NCBI RefSeq assembly: GCF_900167935.1
Contig: NZ_FUYL01000010.1
Coordinates: 162,667-226,666, forward strand
Origin: Maribacter arcticus
GTDB lineage: Bacteria; Bacteroidota; Bacteroidia; Flavobacteriales; Flavobacteriaceae
Length of the DNA stretch: 64,000 nucleotides
Direction: 5' to 3'
Shown one piece after another: positions 1-8,563 of the stretch (the first letter of the stretch is position 1; each line of letters starts with the position of its first letter). The translations under genes were made by a program, and so were the position numbers. The notes under the pieces were generated by a model. That model worked only from the letters and a program-made list of their open reading frames with translations, did not search any database and was not told where the DNA came from.

Positions 1-378
1 TGAAGCTGTTTTCTTAACTGTTTTCGTTACAGTTTTCTTAATCGGCTTCTCTTTTTGTGGTATTACGCTTAAATCGACAACACTATTTTGAATACCTGAA
101 TAAGGTGAAGGCACATAATCATCAGCTGCGTGGTCATTAAACCATCCTTTATCATCACTTAAATAACGAAACTCATACCGTTTTCCATTTTCAAGCTTTA
201 TACTTTTCACATATGTATTACCTTTCTTTTCCATTTGAAAAGTACGGTCATTACTTTGCCAATTATTAAAATCACCCAACAACAAAACATTTGATGAGCT
301 TGGGGCTTCATTTTCTCCAATTGTAAAGGTTACTAAAGTATTTGAGCCTTTGTCTTTTATTTGTTTTTTTAGTGCCAT
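1..378 (-). CDS. CBM48-like glycogen-binding domain protein (partial)
   Basis: The gene starts at the ATG complementary to 376-378 and runs off the left edge, so only 126 codons are visible. The N-terminal part contains a GDFNNW motif followed by a segment ending in YEFRYLSDD and GWFNDHAADDY. This is the pattern of isoamylase N-terminal/AMPK-beta glycogen-binding (CBM48) domains, which bind alpha-glucan. The visible C-terminal part is a low-complexity Lys/Thr/Val stretch. There is no signal peptide, so it is probably cytoplasmic. Small free-standing CBM48 proteins occur in flavobacteria, but their partner is not clear. Function beyond glucan binding is inference. Confidence 0.75.
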   Translation of the reverse strand, partial: MALKKQIKDKGSNTLVTFTIGENEAPSSSNVLLLGDFNNWQSNDRTFQMEKKGNTYVKSIKLENGKRYEFRYLSDDKGWFNDHAADDYVPSPYSGIQNSVVDLSVIPQKEKPIKKTVTKTVKKTAS

Positions 379-674
379 GTTTATAGATTTTATTAAGGTT
401 ATAAATGTAATTTAGAATGTACTAATTTTCAATCATTTTACCTTAAAAAAATATTAAGAATAATCTATTAATTGTCTAAAAAAACTAGCTTTCCCTAGTT
501 AAAAATAGCTTTTAAAAAGGAACCGAGATAAATGTTATTATTGAAATCAGCTTTATTCTTACTATGATTTTCCACAAAGGTTATATTAGTTTTGATAAAA
601 AGTAATCATCTTGCATTCCTTGGCTAAACCAGGTCATTAGTCTACATTTAAACATTGTTCAAACTAAAAAATAT
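379..674. other. Intergenic region, no gene seen
   Basis: About 296 bases of AT-rich sequence separate the divergent CBM48 gene (minus) and DUF1275 gene (plus). I see no coding potential. A short inverted repeat (AACTAG at 483-488 with CTAGTT at 495-500) lies inside it. It is too short to call with confidence. Both promoters must lie here, but no full TTG/TAnnTTTG pair stands out. Confidence 0.5.
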
Positions 675-1412
675 ATGTTTAGACATCAAGGCAAAAGCAG
701 GACTTTAAAACACAACCTGAAAATTGCCACTGTTTTGTCTTTTGTGGCTGGTATTGTAAATATTACAGGGTTTTTAGCGTTTTCTCAATTAACAACTAAT
801 GTAACTGGTCACTTTGCATTATTCATAAGTGATGTTGCTAATTTTGAGTTTTGGAATGGAACAATTTATTTACTCTATATTTTTTCATTTCTCTTTGGTT
901 CTTTTTCCTCAAGCTTTTTAATAGAGACCTTTAGAAAAAACAAAAAACTAAACGTATTTGTTTTACCTACACTAATAGAATGTTTCATTCTAGCTTCTGT
1001 TGGTTTTTTGGGGAGTCCTGCTTTAATAAAATATCCTGATGTAATTATTTGTTTACTTCTTTATGCAATGGGACTACAAAACTCTTTCGTTACAAAAATT
1101 TCAAATGCAGTTGTCAGAACAACTCATTTAACAGGACTATTTACAGATTTAGGAATTGAACTATCTCAATTATTATTTCATAAATCTTATCTTAAAACTG
1201 AAAAAATAAAAGAGACTATTAAATTACGTATATATATAATTTGTTTCTTTTTTCTCGGGGGAATTATTGGAGGACTACTTTATTCACGTCTTAACTTAAA
1301 ACTGAACACATTGACTATTGCTTCTTTAATTTTATTAGCTAGTTTATTTTATGATGATTTTAAATATAAAATTATTAAGGTTAAAAGAAGGTATAATCAA
1401 AGAAGACATTAA
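675..1412 (+). CDS. YoaK/DUF1275 family membrane protein
   Basis: This 245-residue protein is strongly hydrophobic, with about six membrane segments. Its N-terminal region (FVAGIVNITGFLAF, then TTNVTGHFALF) matches the signature of the DUF1275/YoaK family of small inner-membrane proteins. A conserved-looking segment (YAMGLQNSFVTK, then RTTHLTG) in the middle is also family-like. Family members have no firmly established function; transport is only a suggestion. The gene stands alone, divergent from the CBM48 gene. The C terminus is basic and probably cytoplasmic. Confidence 0.8.
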   Translation: MFRHQGKSRTLKHNLKIATVLSFVAGIVNITGFLAFSQLTTNVTGHFALFISDVANFEFWNGTIYLLYIFSFLFGSFSSSFLIETFRKNKKLNVFVLPTLIECFILASVGFLGSPALIKYPDVIICLLLYAMGLQNSFVTKISNAVVRTTHLTGLFTDLGIELSQLLFHKSYLKTEKIKETIKLRIYIICFFFLGGIIGGLLYSRLNLKLNTLTIASLILLASLFYDDFKYKIIKVKRRYNQRRH

Positions 1413-1548
1413 ACAAATCGTAACTATTTCTGAATTTAATTCTTTAATAACAAGCTTTCAATCTTACATCATTTGTTAGTTAAATTAAGATGCTGATAGG
1501 TTGTTATAAGTTTGTCAATTATACAAACTCATGTTAACATAGCTTAAG

Positions 1549-1582
1549 TTGCCAACTGAATTAAAATAGATAAATATCTTTG
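1549..1582 (+). promoter_or_regulatory. Bacteroidota-type promoter for the S33 hydrolase
   Basis: A TTG at 1549-1551 and a perfect TAnnTTTG box (TATCTTTG, 1575-1582) are separated by 23 bases. They sit about 47 bases upstream of the ATG at 1630. This fits the known -33/-7 consensus of Bacteroidota primary sigma factors. It is a motif match only. Confidence 0.55.
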
Positions 1583-1629
1583 TAAATTATTCATTCATCG
1601 AATTAGGTAATAGAATCCATTTTAGACAC

Positions 1630-2670
1630 ATGAAGGCTAACCCTCTTTTTTTTATATATTTTATTTTGACCATATTTATGTCATTTGGCCAAAGCAAAAT
1701 CTTGGAAGAACGTTTTTTGCCTATAGGTGATATTGAACAATGGATTACCATTAAAGGTGAGGATATTACAAACCCTGTCATTCTTTTTATTCATGGCGGA
1801 CCCGGTAGTACCATGAGTCAGTATAAAGATGATATATATGGTAGTTGGACTAAGGAGTTCACATTAGTTCACTGGGATCAAAGGGGAGCTGGAAAAACCT
1901 TTGGCAATAACGTTCCAAAAGAAATAACTGATGAGTTTTATGTAAGCAATCCTTTAAGTGTTGAAGAAATGACCAACGATGGTATTGATCTTACTAAATA
2001 CCTTCTTAAATATTTAAATAAAAGAAAAGTAATTATTGTTGGCACTTCTTGGGGTTCTATTTTGGCAACTAAAATGGTTTTAAAACAACCAGATTTATTT
2101 CATGCCTATGTAGGTCATGCACAGTTTGTGAATTTTTCTAACAGTATAACGAATGCTTATATAGCGGTTTATAAAATGGCAAGTGATAGAAAAGAACCAA
2201 TAGCCATTGAAAAATTAGAAACCTTAGGACCACCACCATATAATAAGGCTAAAAATTATGGTCAGCTGTTACGTATTGTGAAGCAATTTGAGAAAGAAAA
2301 TTCAACTCCCGCCCCTACTTCATGGTGGAAAATAGCCCCACTTTATGATAACATTAAAGACAATAATGATAGATATAACGGTGATGATTATTCATTTTTA
2401 AATTTGGTTGGTGATAAAAACATCGGCGTTAAGTCGATGGTAAATGACATCAACTTTGAAAAAACCGGTATGGTTTTTCATTTACCAATTTACTTCATAC
2501 AAGGTTCGCATGATATTCTAACTTCTAAGAACCTAAACAAACCTTATTTTGAAAGAATAAAGGCTCCTAGAAAAGAGTATTTTCTGGTTTCAGATGCTGC
2601 TCATGGTTTTAACCAATCTATTGTAAATAAACAATACGAAGTGATAAAATCTCTTCGGGTTCAAAAATAA
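1630..2670 (+). CDS. Secreted alpha/beta hydrolase, proline iminopeptidase-like (S33)
   Basis: The 346-residue protein has an N-terminal hydrophobic signal (residues 1-20, ending near SFGQ). It then shows the S33 peptidase pattern: HGGPGS (oxyanion-hole region, about residue 55), DQRGAGKT (about 87), nucleophile motif GTSWGS (about 138), an acid candidate in QGSHDI and the catalytic His in AAHGFN near the C terminus. The catalytic triad therefore looks complete. Family members hydrolyse N-terminal proline peptides or small esters. The true substrate is unknown. Export to the periplasm is inferred from the signal peptide. Confidence 0.8.
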   Translation: MKANPLFFIYFILTIFMSFGQSKILEERFLPIGDIEQWITIKGEDITNPVILFIHGGPGSTMSQYKDDIYGSWTKEFTLVHWDQRGAGKTFGNNVPKEITDEFYVSNPLSVEEMTNDGIDLTKYLLKYLNKRKVIIVGTSWGSILATKMVLKQPDLFHAYVGHAQFVNFSNSITNAYIAVYKMASDRKEPIAIEKLETLGPPPYNKAKNYGQLLRIVKQFEKENSTPAPTSWWKIAPLYDNIKDNNDRYNGDDYSFLNLVGDKNIGVKSMVNDINFEKTGMVFHLPIYFIQGSHDILTSKNLNKPYFERIKAPRKEYFLVSDAAHGFNQSIVNKQYEVIKSLRVQK

Positions 2671-2706
2671 CATAGCTTTTTTTAACCCTTAGCCATTTAT
2701 TTACAT

Positions 2707-3240
2707 CTAACTCTTCTCCCCTACAAAATGGTCACTTTTATTTTTAAAAAGTACATTAAAGGTTGTTAAGCTGCCATAAATTCGAGTTATATACTGTTGT
2801 AAATCAACCTTTTCTTGGTCATCTAAATTCTTACTAGCATTTATTTTTTGTTCCATAACTCGAATACGGTCTCTTACCATCACTATTTTATGAAAAAAAG
2901 TATTAATAGGAATTTCCTTATTACTTATTCCAGCTTCACCTGGTTCTAAAACAAGATTACCACCTTTCCACTTATCAGCAATTGCAACTCGTTGTGTAGC
3001 ATCGCTCCATTTTTGAAGAATTGCAACCAAAGAACTTTCTACATCAAAAAAACTAACCGTATCAACCTCATTGTTTATTGCTTCTATAACCTCAAAATCA
3101 GCATCTATTTCAATAGTTTCTAAACCTTTATCCATAAAAGTAACCCAATATTGAATTGAAGACACATTGGTAACCACACCCTTGCCGAAATCTGCATGTA
3201 AAATTCTTGACCCTATTCCTAATACTTTCATAGTTTTCAT
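2707..3240 (-). CDS. Conserved hypothetical protein with N-terminal Tudor/SH3-like domain
   Basis: I prefer a start at 3240 (MKTMKVLGIG) or 3231 (MKVLGIG) over an upstream ATG at 3285, because the extra residues look non-conserved and the start is preceded by an AT-rich leader. Residues about 5-50 read IGSRILHADFGKGVV, then YWVTFMDKG. This resembles the small beta-barrel found at the C terminus of UvrD/PcrA helicases and in CarD-like proteins, which bind RNA polymerase or nucleic acid. The remaining about 120 residues are helical and unrecognised. The role is unknown; polymerase or DNA binding is only inference. Confidence 0.65.
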   Translation of the reverse strand: MKTMKVLGIGSRILHADFGKGVVTNVSSIQYWVTFMDKGLETIEIDADFEVIEAINNEVDTVSFFDVESSLVAILQKWSDATQRVAIADKWKGGNLVLEPGEAGISNKEIPINTFFHKIVMVRDRIRVMEQKINASKNLDDQEKVDLQQYITRIYGSLTTFNVLFKNKSDHFVGEKS

Positions 3241-3406
3241 TATTAAATAAGTTGCTAATTTATATCCAACTATAATCATCCGCAAAAAGTTTTGTGATTA
3301 TTCATTGATGAATTATCAAGCAGTAAAGGTTTTGCCATCTTATTTACTTCATGTACATTTAAAGTCAAGAATTGATTTAATCCTTTTCAACTATAAAATT
3401 ATCCTC

Positions 3407-4444
3407 ATGAAAAAACTAATGGCATTTTCAATATTTTGTTTAGTACTAATTTCTTGTGGAGAGAAAAAAAAGGAAGTTGTAGAACAACCACCAACTAAGC
3501 TTAAAGCATTGATTATCGATGGTCAAAATAATCATTACGTTTGGCCTAAGACGACTATGATGATGAAAGATTATTTAGAAGAAACAAATCTCTTCACAGT
3601 TGATATTCATCGAATGGATTCTGTATGGTTGGGTATTAAGTATAATCAAACAAGACCAGAGTCCTACACCTCTTTTATAGAGACGTATCCATTAAAAGAT
3701 AAAACCTATAACATATCTGACAGCCCAATAAAAACTTCTAATTTTTCCTTTGACTTTAATGATTACGATGTCATTATTTCAAATTTAGGGGCTGAATCTA
3801 CTCTTTGGCCAGAAAAAACTAGAAAAGATTTTGAATCTTATATGGCTAATGGTGGTGGTTTAGTTGTCATTCATGCTGCTAATAATGCATGGGGAGAATG
3901 GGAAGAATTCAATAAAATGATTGGCTTAGGAGCATGGGGTGGTCGCGACGAAAAATCAGGCCCTTATGTTTATTATAACGAAGCTGGTGAAATTGTAAAA
4001 GATGCTACCGAAGGAGTTTGTGGTTCTCACGGTCCTGAATATGAATTTCAATTAACTACAAGAGCACCAGAACACCCAATTATGAAAGGTTTACCGAGCA
4101 AATGGTTGCATACACCAGATGAATTGTATGAGCGCATGAGAGGTCCTTTTGAAAATGCAACAATTTTGGCAACCGCCTTTGCAGATGTAGAGAAGAATGC
4201 ACCGCCATGGGACCCAACAATTAAAGGTCTAGGTCAAAATGTTGCACAACTAATGGCCATCAACTATGGTAAAGGCCGTGTCTTTCATTCAACCTTAGGG
4301 CATTTTGATTATTCGATGGAGTGTGCAGGATTTATAACCACATTGCAACGTGGGGCTGAATGGGCAGCTACAGGTGCTGTAACCCAAGAAATACCAGAAG
4401 ATTTTCCAACTGCCGATAGTACTACAACAAGAGCGTGGAAATAA
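3407..4444 (+). CDS. ThuA-domain lipoprotein
   Basis: The start is set at 3407, where MKKLMAF begins a typical lipoprotein signal with a lipobox ending LVLISC; the longer frame from 3305 lacks a signal at its N terminus. After the Cys a ThuA domain follows (LKALIIDGQNNH, DYDVIISNLGAE, GGGLVVIHAANNAW, then THSTLGH-like RVFHSTLGHFDYS near the end). ThuA-like proteins have a glutamine-amidotransferase-like fold and are linked to sugar utilisation; their chemistry is poorly defined. The protein is 345 residues and probably anchored to a periplasm-facing membrane. There is no sugar operon beside it. Confidence 0.85.
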   Translation: MKKLMAFSIFCLVLISCGEKKKEVVEQPPTKLKALIIDGQNNHYVWPKTTMMMKDYLEETNLFTVDIHRMDSVWLGIKYNQTRPESYTSFIETYPLKDKTYNISDSPIKTSNFSFDFNDYDVIISNLGAESTLWPEKTRKDFESYMANGGGLVVIHAANNAWGEWEEFNKMIGLGAWGGRDEKSGPYVYYNEAGEIVKDATEGVCGSHGPEYEFQLTTRAPEHPIMKGLPSKWLHTPDELYERMRGPFENATILATAFADVEKNAPPWDPTIKGLGQNVAQLMAINYGKGRVFHSTLGHFDYSMECAGFITTLQRGAEWAATGAVTQEIPEDFPTADSTTTRAWK

Positions 4445-4457
4445 AATAAGTGAAATT

Positions 4458-4925
4458 CTATTCTGATAAAGCTGAACAATCACTTTTTCTACGGGTATCA
4501 ATTAAGTAAATTATTTTCCATTTATTTTCTTCCCTAAAAAGTTGAAAGGAGTTTACTCCGCAATGATGGAATTCGTTGTTAATCCAAAATTCGTAGGGTG
4601 TCCAGGCATTTGCCATATTTCCATCAGTTTGAATAGAATAACTCTTTATTCGTTCTTGAAAGTTTGTAGAATCGGGTATACTAATAATAGATTTCACTAG
4701 GTCATTAAAATTTTCAGTTTTTAAAACAGATTTCCCTTCATTGTTAACTCCAATTGTTTGTAGTAGTATTGATGGGTAAACCGTTTTCTTCATGGCAATA
4801 GAATCTTTTGCATGAAATGCATCAAAAAATTCAATGATGTTTTGCTTCACCTGTATTTCCTCTTCAGTCTGAGCTAAAGCAACCAAATTCATTAATCCAA
4901 AAATGAAAAACAATGGTAGTTTCAT
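4458..4925 (-). CDS. Secreted NTF2-like (SnoaL/lumazine-binding-like) protein
   Basis: A 155-residue protein with a cleavable signal (residues 1-18, cleavage after VALA). The mature part begins with a long helix (VKQNIIEFFDAFHAKD), followed by beta strands including ANAWTPYEFWINNEFHHCG and NSFQLFREENKWKIIYLID. This is the cone-shaped NTF2-like fold, which in secreted flavobacterial proteins usually has no known enzyme activity. It is convergent with the ThuA gene, with only 13 bases between stop codons. Function unknown. Confidence 0.7.
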   Translation of the reverse strand: MKLPLFFIFGLMNLVALAQTEEEIQVKQNIIEFFDAFHAKDSIAMKKTVYPSILLQTIGVNNEGKSVLKTENFNDLVKSIISIPDSTNFQERIKSYSIQTDGNMANAWTPYEFWINNEFHHCGVNSFQLFREENKWKIIYLIDTRRKSDCSALSE

Positions 4926-5055
4926 GGTAATAGTTTTTAAAACATACGTAATTTAATATAATTTGATCATAAACTAGCTTAAACCGTTATAGGTATTTCA
5001 TCTATAATCTCATTAAAACTCCTTACTTTTATGGCGCTTAAACGAAAAAACAACT

Positions 5056-5874
5056 ATGTCTACAGCTAAAAAAGAATATAAAAGAGTTACGGTAAAATCA
5101 TTGGTAGATATGAAGAAGAACGGAGAAAAAATCTCTATGCTTACTTCATACGACTACTCTATGGCCAAAATTGTAGATGCTGCTAAAGTAGATGTCATCT
5201 TAGTAGGTGATTCTGCGAGTAATGTAATGGCAGGTCATGAAACGACATTGCCAATCACTTTAGACCAAATGATATACCATGCCTCTTCTGTCATAAGAGC
5301 GGTAGAACGTGCATTGGTTGTGGTTGACTTACCTTTCGGAAGTTACCAAAGTGACCCCAAAGAAGCCTTGCGCTCTGCTATTCGAATTATGAAAGAAAGT
5401 GGTGCACATGCAGTAAAGTTAGAAGGTGGTGCAGAAATAAAAGAATCGGTTAAAAGAATTTTAGCTGCAGGTATACCAGTGATGGGTCATTTAGGATTAA
5501 CACCACAGTCTATTTATAAATTCGGAACATATACGGTTAGGGCGAAAGAAGATGAAGAAGCTAAACAATTGATGGAAGATGCCCTATTACTTGAGAAATT
5601 AGGCTGTTTTGGTTTGGTATTAGAAAAAATACCTGCAGAATTGACTAAAAAAGTTTCTGAAAGTCTAACCATACCAACAATTGGTATCGGTGGCGGAAAA
5701 CATGCTGATGGCCAAGTATTAGTGGTTCATGACCTTTTAGGGATGACTCATGAATTTAACCCACGTTTTTTACGTAGATACATGAACTTATATGAGGAAA
5801 TGGGAAATGCTATTTCAAATTACGTAAGTGATGTAAAGAGTCAAGATTTTCCTAATGATGAAGAGCAGTACTAA
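5056..5874 (+). CDS. panB: 3-methyl-2-oxobutanoate hydroxymethyltransferase
   Basis: PanB transfers a hydroxymethyl group from methylene-tetrahydrofolate to 3-methyl-2-oxobutanoate, giving ketopantoate, the first step of pantothenate/CoA synthesis. At 272 residues it has the usual family length. Family motifs seen: [27 protein letters not shown] (metal/substrate binding), [17 protein letters not shown], and HLGLTPQS. The C-terminal extension is normal. A 7/8 match to TAnnTTTG (TACTTTTA) lies just upstream around 5025-5032. lspA follows after 11 bases, so they are probably co-transcribed. Later CoA genes coaBC and coaE are elsewhere in the window. Confidence 0.97.
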   Translation: MSTAKKEYKRVTVKSLVDMKKNGEKISMLTSYDYSMAKIVDAAKVDVILVGDSASNVMAGHETTLPITLDQMIYHASSVIRAVERALVVVDLPFGSYQSDPKEALRSAIRIMKESGAHAVKLEGGAEIKESVKRILAAGIPVMGHLGLTPQSIYKFGTYTVRAKEDEEAKQLMEDALLLEKLGCFGLVLEKIPAELTKKVSESLTIPTIGIGGGKHADGQVLVVHDLLGMTHEFNPRFLRRYMNLYEEMGNAISNYVSDVKSQDFPNDEEQY

Positions 5875-5885
5875 TCACTAAATTC

Positions 5886-6382
5886 ATGAAAGGCACTAGA
5901 AACTTTTCTAAATTTTGGATTTTAATAATTATTTTACTAACCGTAGGTTGTGACCAAGTTTCGAAAGAATTAACACGAATAAAAGTTGAGCTTAGAGAAT
6001 ATATTTCTGTAATTGGGGAACATTTTATGTTAACCAATGTAGAAAATACTGGCGCAATGTTAGGCTTTGGCCAGCACTTCCCGCCTATTGTAAAACGATT
6101 ATTTTTACAAGGATTACCATTGCTAGTATTACTTGTACTATTATTTAGAATTTAACAAAACCCAATTTGAATCTAATATTGCCTAAAGGCTTCGCATTGA
6201 TTATTGGTGGTGGTATAGGAAATCTAATAGACCGGATAGTACATGGTTCTGTAACAGATTTTTTTCAAATTAGATTAGGTTTCTTTCAAACAGGAATTTT
6301 TAATATTGCTGATGTAGCGGTAACAAATGGAGTTTTTATTCTTCTTTTACAAATAGGAAGAGGAAAAAAGTTAGCATTCTAG
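5886..6382 (+). pseudogene. lspA: Signal peptidase II, broken by a frameshift
   Basis: LspA removes signal peptides from prolipoproteins. The first part (5886-6155, 89 residues) carries the GCDQVSK and NTGAMLGFG motifs and then stops at TAA 6153-6155. The second part, in a different frame from about 6149 to 6382, carries GNLIDRIVHGSVTDF and FNIADVAV, which hold the two catalytic aspartates. Adding one T to the TTT run at 6151-6153 joins them into a 165-residue protein of normal length, reading FRILTKPNLN across the junction. So the sequence shows a one-base deletion in a T run. It may be a sequencing error, a true mutation in a spare copy, or slippage. It sits between panB and an RluA-family gene. 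Confidence 0.88.
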
Positions 6383-6424
6383 AAATATTCAATTTATTCA
6401 ACAATCAAATAACCCGAATATATA

Positions 6425-7123
6425 TTGTCAAATAAAGAGCATTCTACAGTAGATAATTTACAGGTACTTTTTGAGGACAATCATTTGATAGTCATCAATA
6501 AAAGGCCGGGAGATATAGTACAGGGCGACAAAACCGGTGATGAACCACTTAGCGATACTGTTAAGTCTTATTTAAAGAAGAAATACAACAAACCAGGCAA
6601 TGTCTATTTAGGAGTTGTACATCGTCTAGACCGCCCTACCTCTGGTATTGTAGTATTTGCAAAGACCTCTAAAGCATTGCCTAGATTAAATAAAATGTTT
6701 GCCGAAAAAGATGCTAAAAAAACGTACTGGGCCGTTGTAAAAAATAGACCCAATGAGCCAGAGAAAAGACTTGTACATTGGATGAAGCGCAATACCAAAC
6801 AAAATAAGTCTTACGCAAATAATAAAGAAGTAAACGAAAGTAAACAAGCTATCTTAAGCTACAAACTAATTAAGAAACTTGATAATTATTACCTTTTAGA
6901 AATAGACCTAGAGACTGGTAGACATCATCAAATACGCTCTCAATTAACCGCAATAGGCTGCCCTATTAAGGGTGATCTCAAATACGGATTCAATAGAAGC
7001 AACGAAAATGGCAGTATTCATTTACATGCCCGTAAATTAAAATTGATGCACCCTGTAAAAAAAGAATTGCTTGAGATTATTGCTCCTTTACCAAATGACC
7101 CTATCTGGAACGCATGTCTTTAA
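6425..7123 (+). CDS. RluA-family pseudouridine synthase
   Basis: The 232-residue enzyme has the RluA catalytic motif VVHRLDRPTSGIVVFAKT (about residues 62-79), with the Asp nucleophile in HRLDR. Further family motifs are ETGRHHQIRSQL and GDLKYGF. It isomerises uridine to pseudouridine in rRNA or tRNA; the target site cannot be read from the sequence. No S4 RNA-binding domain is present, so it is of the short type. It starts with TTG at 6425; no in-frame ATG is suitably placed. It lies 42 bases after the broken lspA. Confidence 0.9.
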   Translation: MSNKEHSTVDNLQVLFEDNHLIVINKRPGDIVQGDKTGDEPLSDTVKSYLKKKYNKPGNVYLGVVHRLDRPTSGIVVFAKTSKALPRLNKMFAEKDAKKTYWAVVKNRPNEPEKRLVHWMKRNTKQNKSYANNKEVNESKQAILSYKLIKKLDNYYLLEIDLETGRHHQIRSQLTAIGCPIKGDLKYGFNRSNENGSIHLHARKLKLMHPVKKELLEIIAPLPNDPIWNACL

Positions 7124-7151
7124 TTTTCTTATTTTAAACACATAAAACACT

Positions 7152-7682
7152 ATGACCATGATCCGATATATTATTGCCTTATCCCTTTTACTAGTATTTA
7201 GCTCTTGTAGCAGTTACAATTCTATCGATACATTTTATAATGCTCATAAAAATGACAATCAAGTTACTGCTGTGAGGGTACCCCAATTTATGCTAAATAT
7301 GATAAGTGAGATTTCACCTGAAATGCAGGCTTTGGTTGGTACTACTAAAGATTTAAGATACATGCAGTTTCCAAGTGCAACTGCTAGTAGAACTCAATTT
7401 CTGAACCAACAGATGAATGATATAACCGGAAATTCATTCATTGAAGTTTTTAGAAAAAATGACGAATTAAAACGAAATGTGGTTTCTGTTCGCGAGAAAA
7501 AGAATTCCGTTAAGGAAATATTGATTTACAATAATGACAACCAAACAGGTTCATTTTTATATTTTAATGGCGATTTCGACCCTGTAAAGGTTCGTGAAAT
7601 GGCCAAAAATGAACAGTTCACGAAATTTGGTAGTAACATTATTTCGCAATTTGGTTCAAGTACACAGGTGATTAATAACTAA
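7152..7682 (+). CDS. DUF4252 lipoprotein
   Basis: A 176-residue protein with a lipoprotein signal (IIALSLLLVF followed by SSCSS; lipid Cys at about residue 19). The mature part (FMLNMISEISPEMQALVG, then a region ending VREMAKNEQF) resembles DUF4252, a Bacteroidota family of small lipoproteins with no known function. Two adjacent Met codons (7152, 7158) could be used. Its stop overlaps the stop of the convergent EamA gene by 4 bases, so the transcripts must overlap. It follows the RluA-type gene by 28 bases and may share its transcript. Confidence 0.75.
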   Translation: MTMIRYIIALSLLLVFSSCSSYNSIDTFYNAHKNDNQVTAVRVPQFMLNMISEISPEMQALVGTTKDLRYMQFPSATASRTQFLNQQMNDITGNSFIEVFRKNDELKRNVVSVREKKNSVKEILIYNNDNQTGSFLYFNGDFDPVKVREMAKNEQFTKFGSNIISQFGSSTQVINN

Positions 7683-8548
7683 GATAATTTAGGCTGTTTT
7701 TTCGAGCGAACACTTTCTATAACTACCGAACTCAAAATTAGAATTCCTCCTAAAATTGTCGTTCCTTTTGGTATTTCAGAAAGAAATATTGTTCCTATCA
7801 AAATACCATAAACTGGCTGAACACTACTCAATATACTAACTGTAGTAATATTGAAATGTTTAAAAGTCATTAAAAATAGGGTATGCCCAATAGCAGTAGT
7901 TAACACTGCCAAGGCCACCAATGCTTGCCATTGACTTAATATTTGAACAGGTTCTATGGTAAATAAAAATGGTAATAACATAACGCCTACAATGGCTGTC
8001 TGATATGCCATTAGTATAGACCCATTATACTTTGCAACTTTTCGTTTTAAGAGAATATTCCGTAACGCATAGGCTAAGGCCGAAAAGACTCCAAATCCTA
8101 TTGCAATAGTATATGTATTTTCCAAATCTAATGACGGGCTTAAAAAATACATGCCAGCAAGTACTAAAAAAGCAAGAAGTAAATGAACAAGTTGAAACTT
8201 AGTCTTTAAAAGTATTGGTTCTAGGAAGGCTGTAATAACAGGATATGTAAAAATGGATAACATTCCAATAGCCACATTTGATAGTTTTAAGGCATAGAAA
8301 TAAGTAATCCAATGTATACCCATTAATACACCGCTAACTAAAATTGCCAGAACATCATTTTTGTAAATTTTAAATGAAAAACCTTTCCATTTACAAAATA
8401 TAAACAAAACTATAAAAGCTAGAATAGCTCTTGTGCCTATGGTTACCGTTACAGGTAGCTGTACATATCTACCTAATGCACCAGATGTGGCTATAAAAAG
8501 CATAGCCAAATTGATTTCTAATAAATGTTGAAAATGATTGTTTTTCAT
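7679..8548 (-). CDS. EamA/DMT-family transporter
   Basis: The 289-residue protein has about ten hydrophobic segments arranged as two EamA repeats (residues about 12-140 and 150-280). The second repeat has the usual VQPVYGILIGTIFLSE signature. Members export amino acids, metabolites or nucleotide sugars from the cytoplasm; the substrate here is unknown. It is 15 bases downstream of the 514-residue helical protein, so the two are likely co-transcribed from about 10.1 kb. Confidence 0.88.
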   Translation of the reverse strand: MKNNHFQHLLEINLAMLFIATSGALGRYVQLPVTVTIGTRAILAFIVLFIFCKWKGFSFKIYKNDVLAILVSGVLMGIHWITYFYALKLSNVAIGMLSIFTYPVITAFLEPILLKTKFQLVHLLLAFLVLAGMYFLSPSLDLENTYTIAIGFGVFSALAYALRNILLKRKVAKYNGSILMAYQTAIVGVMLLPFLFTIEPVQILSQWQALVALAVLTTAIGHTLFLMTFKHFNITTVSILSSVQPVYGILIGTIFLSEIPKGTTILGGILILSSVVIESVRSKKQPKLS

Positions 8549-8563
8549 TAAAAAGAGCTTTCT

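Noticed and set aside
483..500. Small hairpin as a terminator between the first two genes
   Set aside because: Only six base pairs, and neither flanking gene is transcribed towards it in a way that needs a terminator.
6167..6382. A separate 71-residue membrane protein gene after panB/lspA
   Set aside because: It carries the C-terminal LspA motifs (GNLIDR, FNIADVAV) that the first part lacks, and joins it with one added base. It is the second half of lspA.
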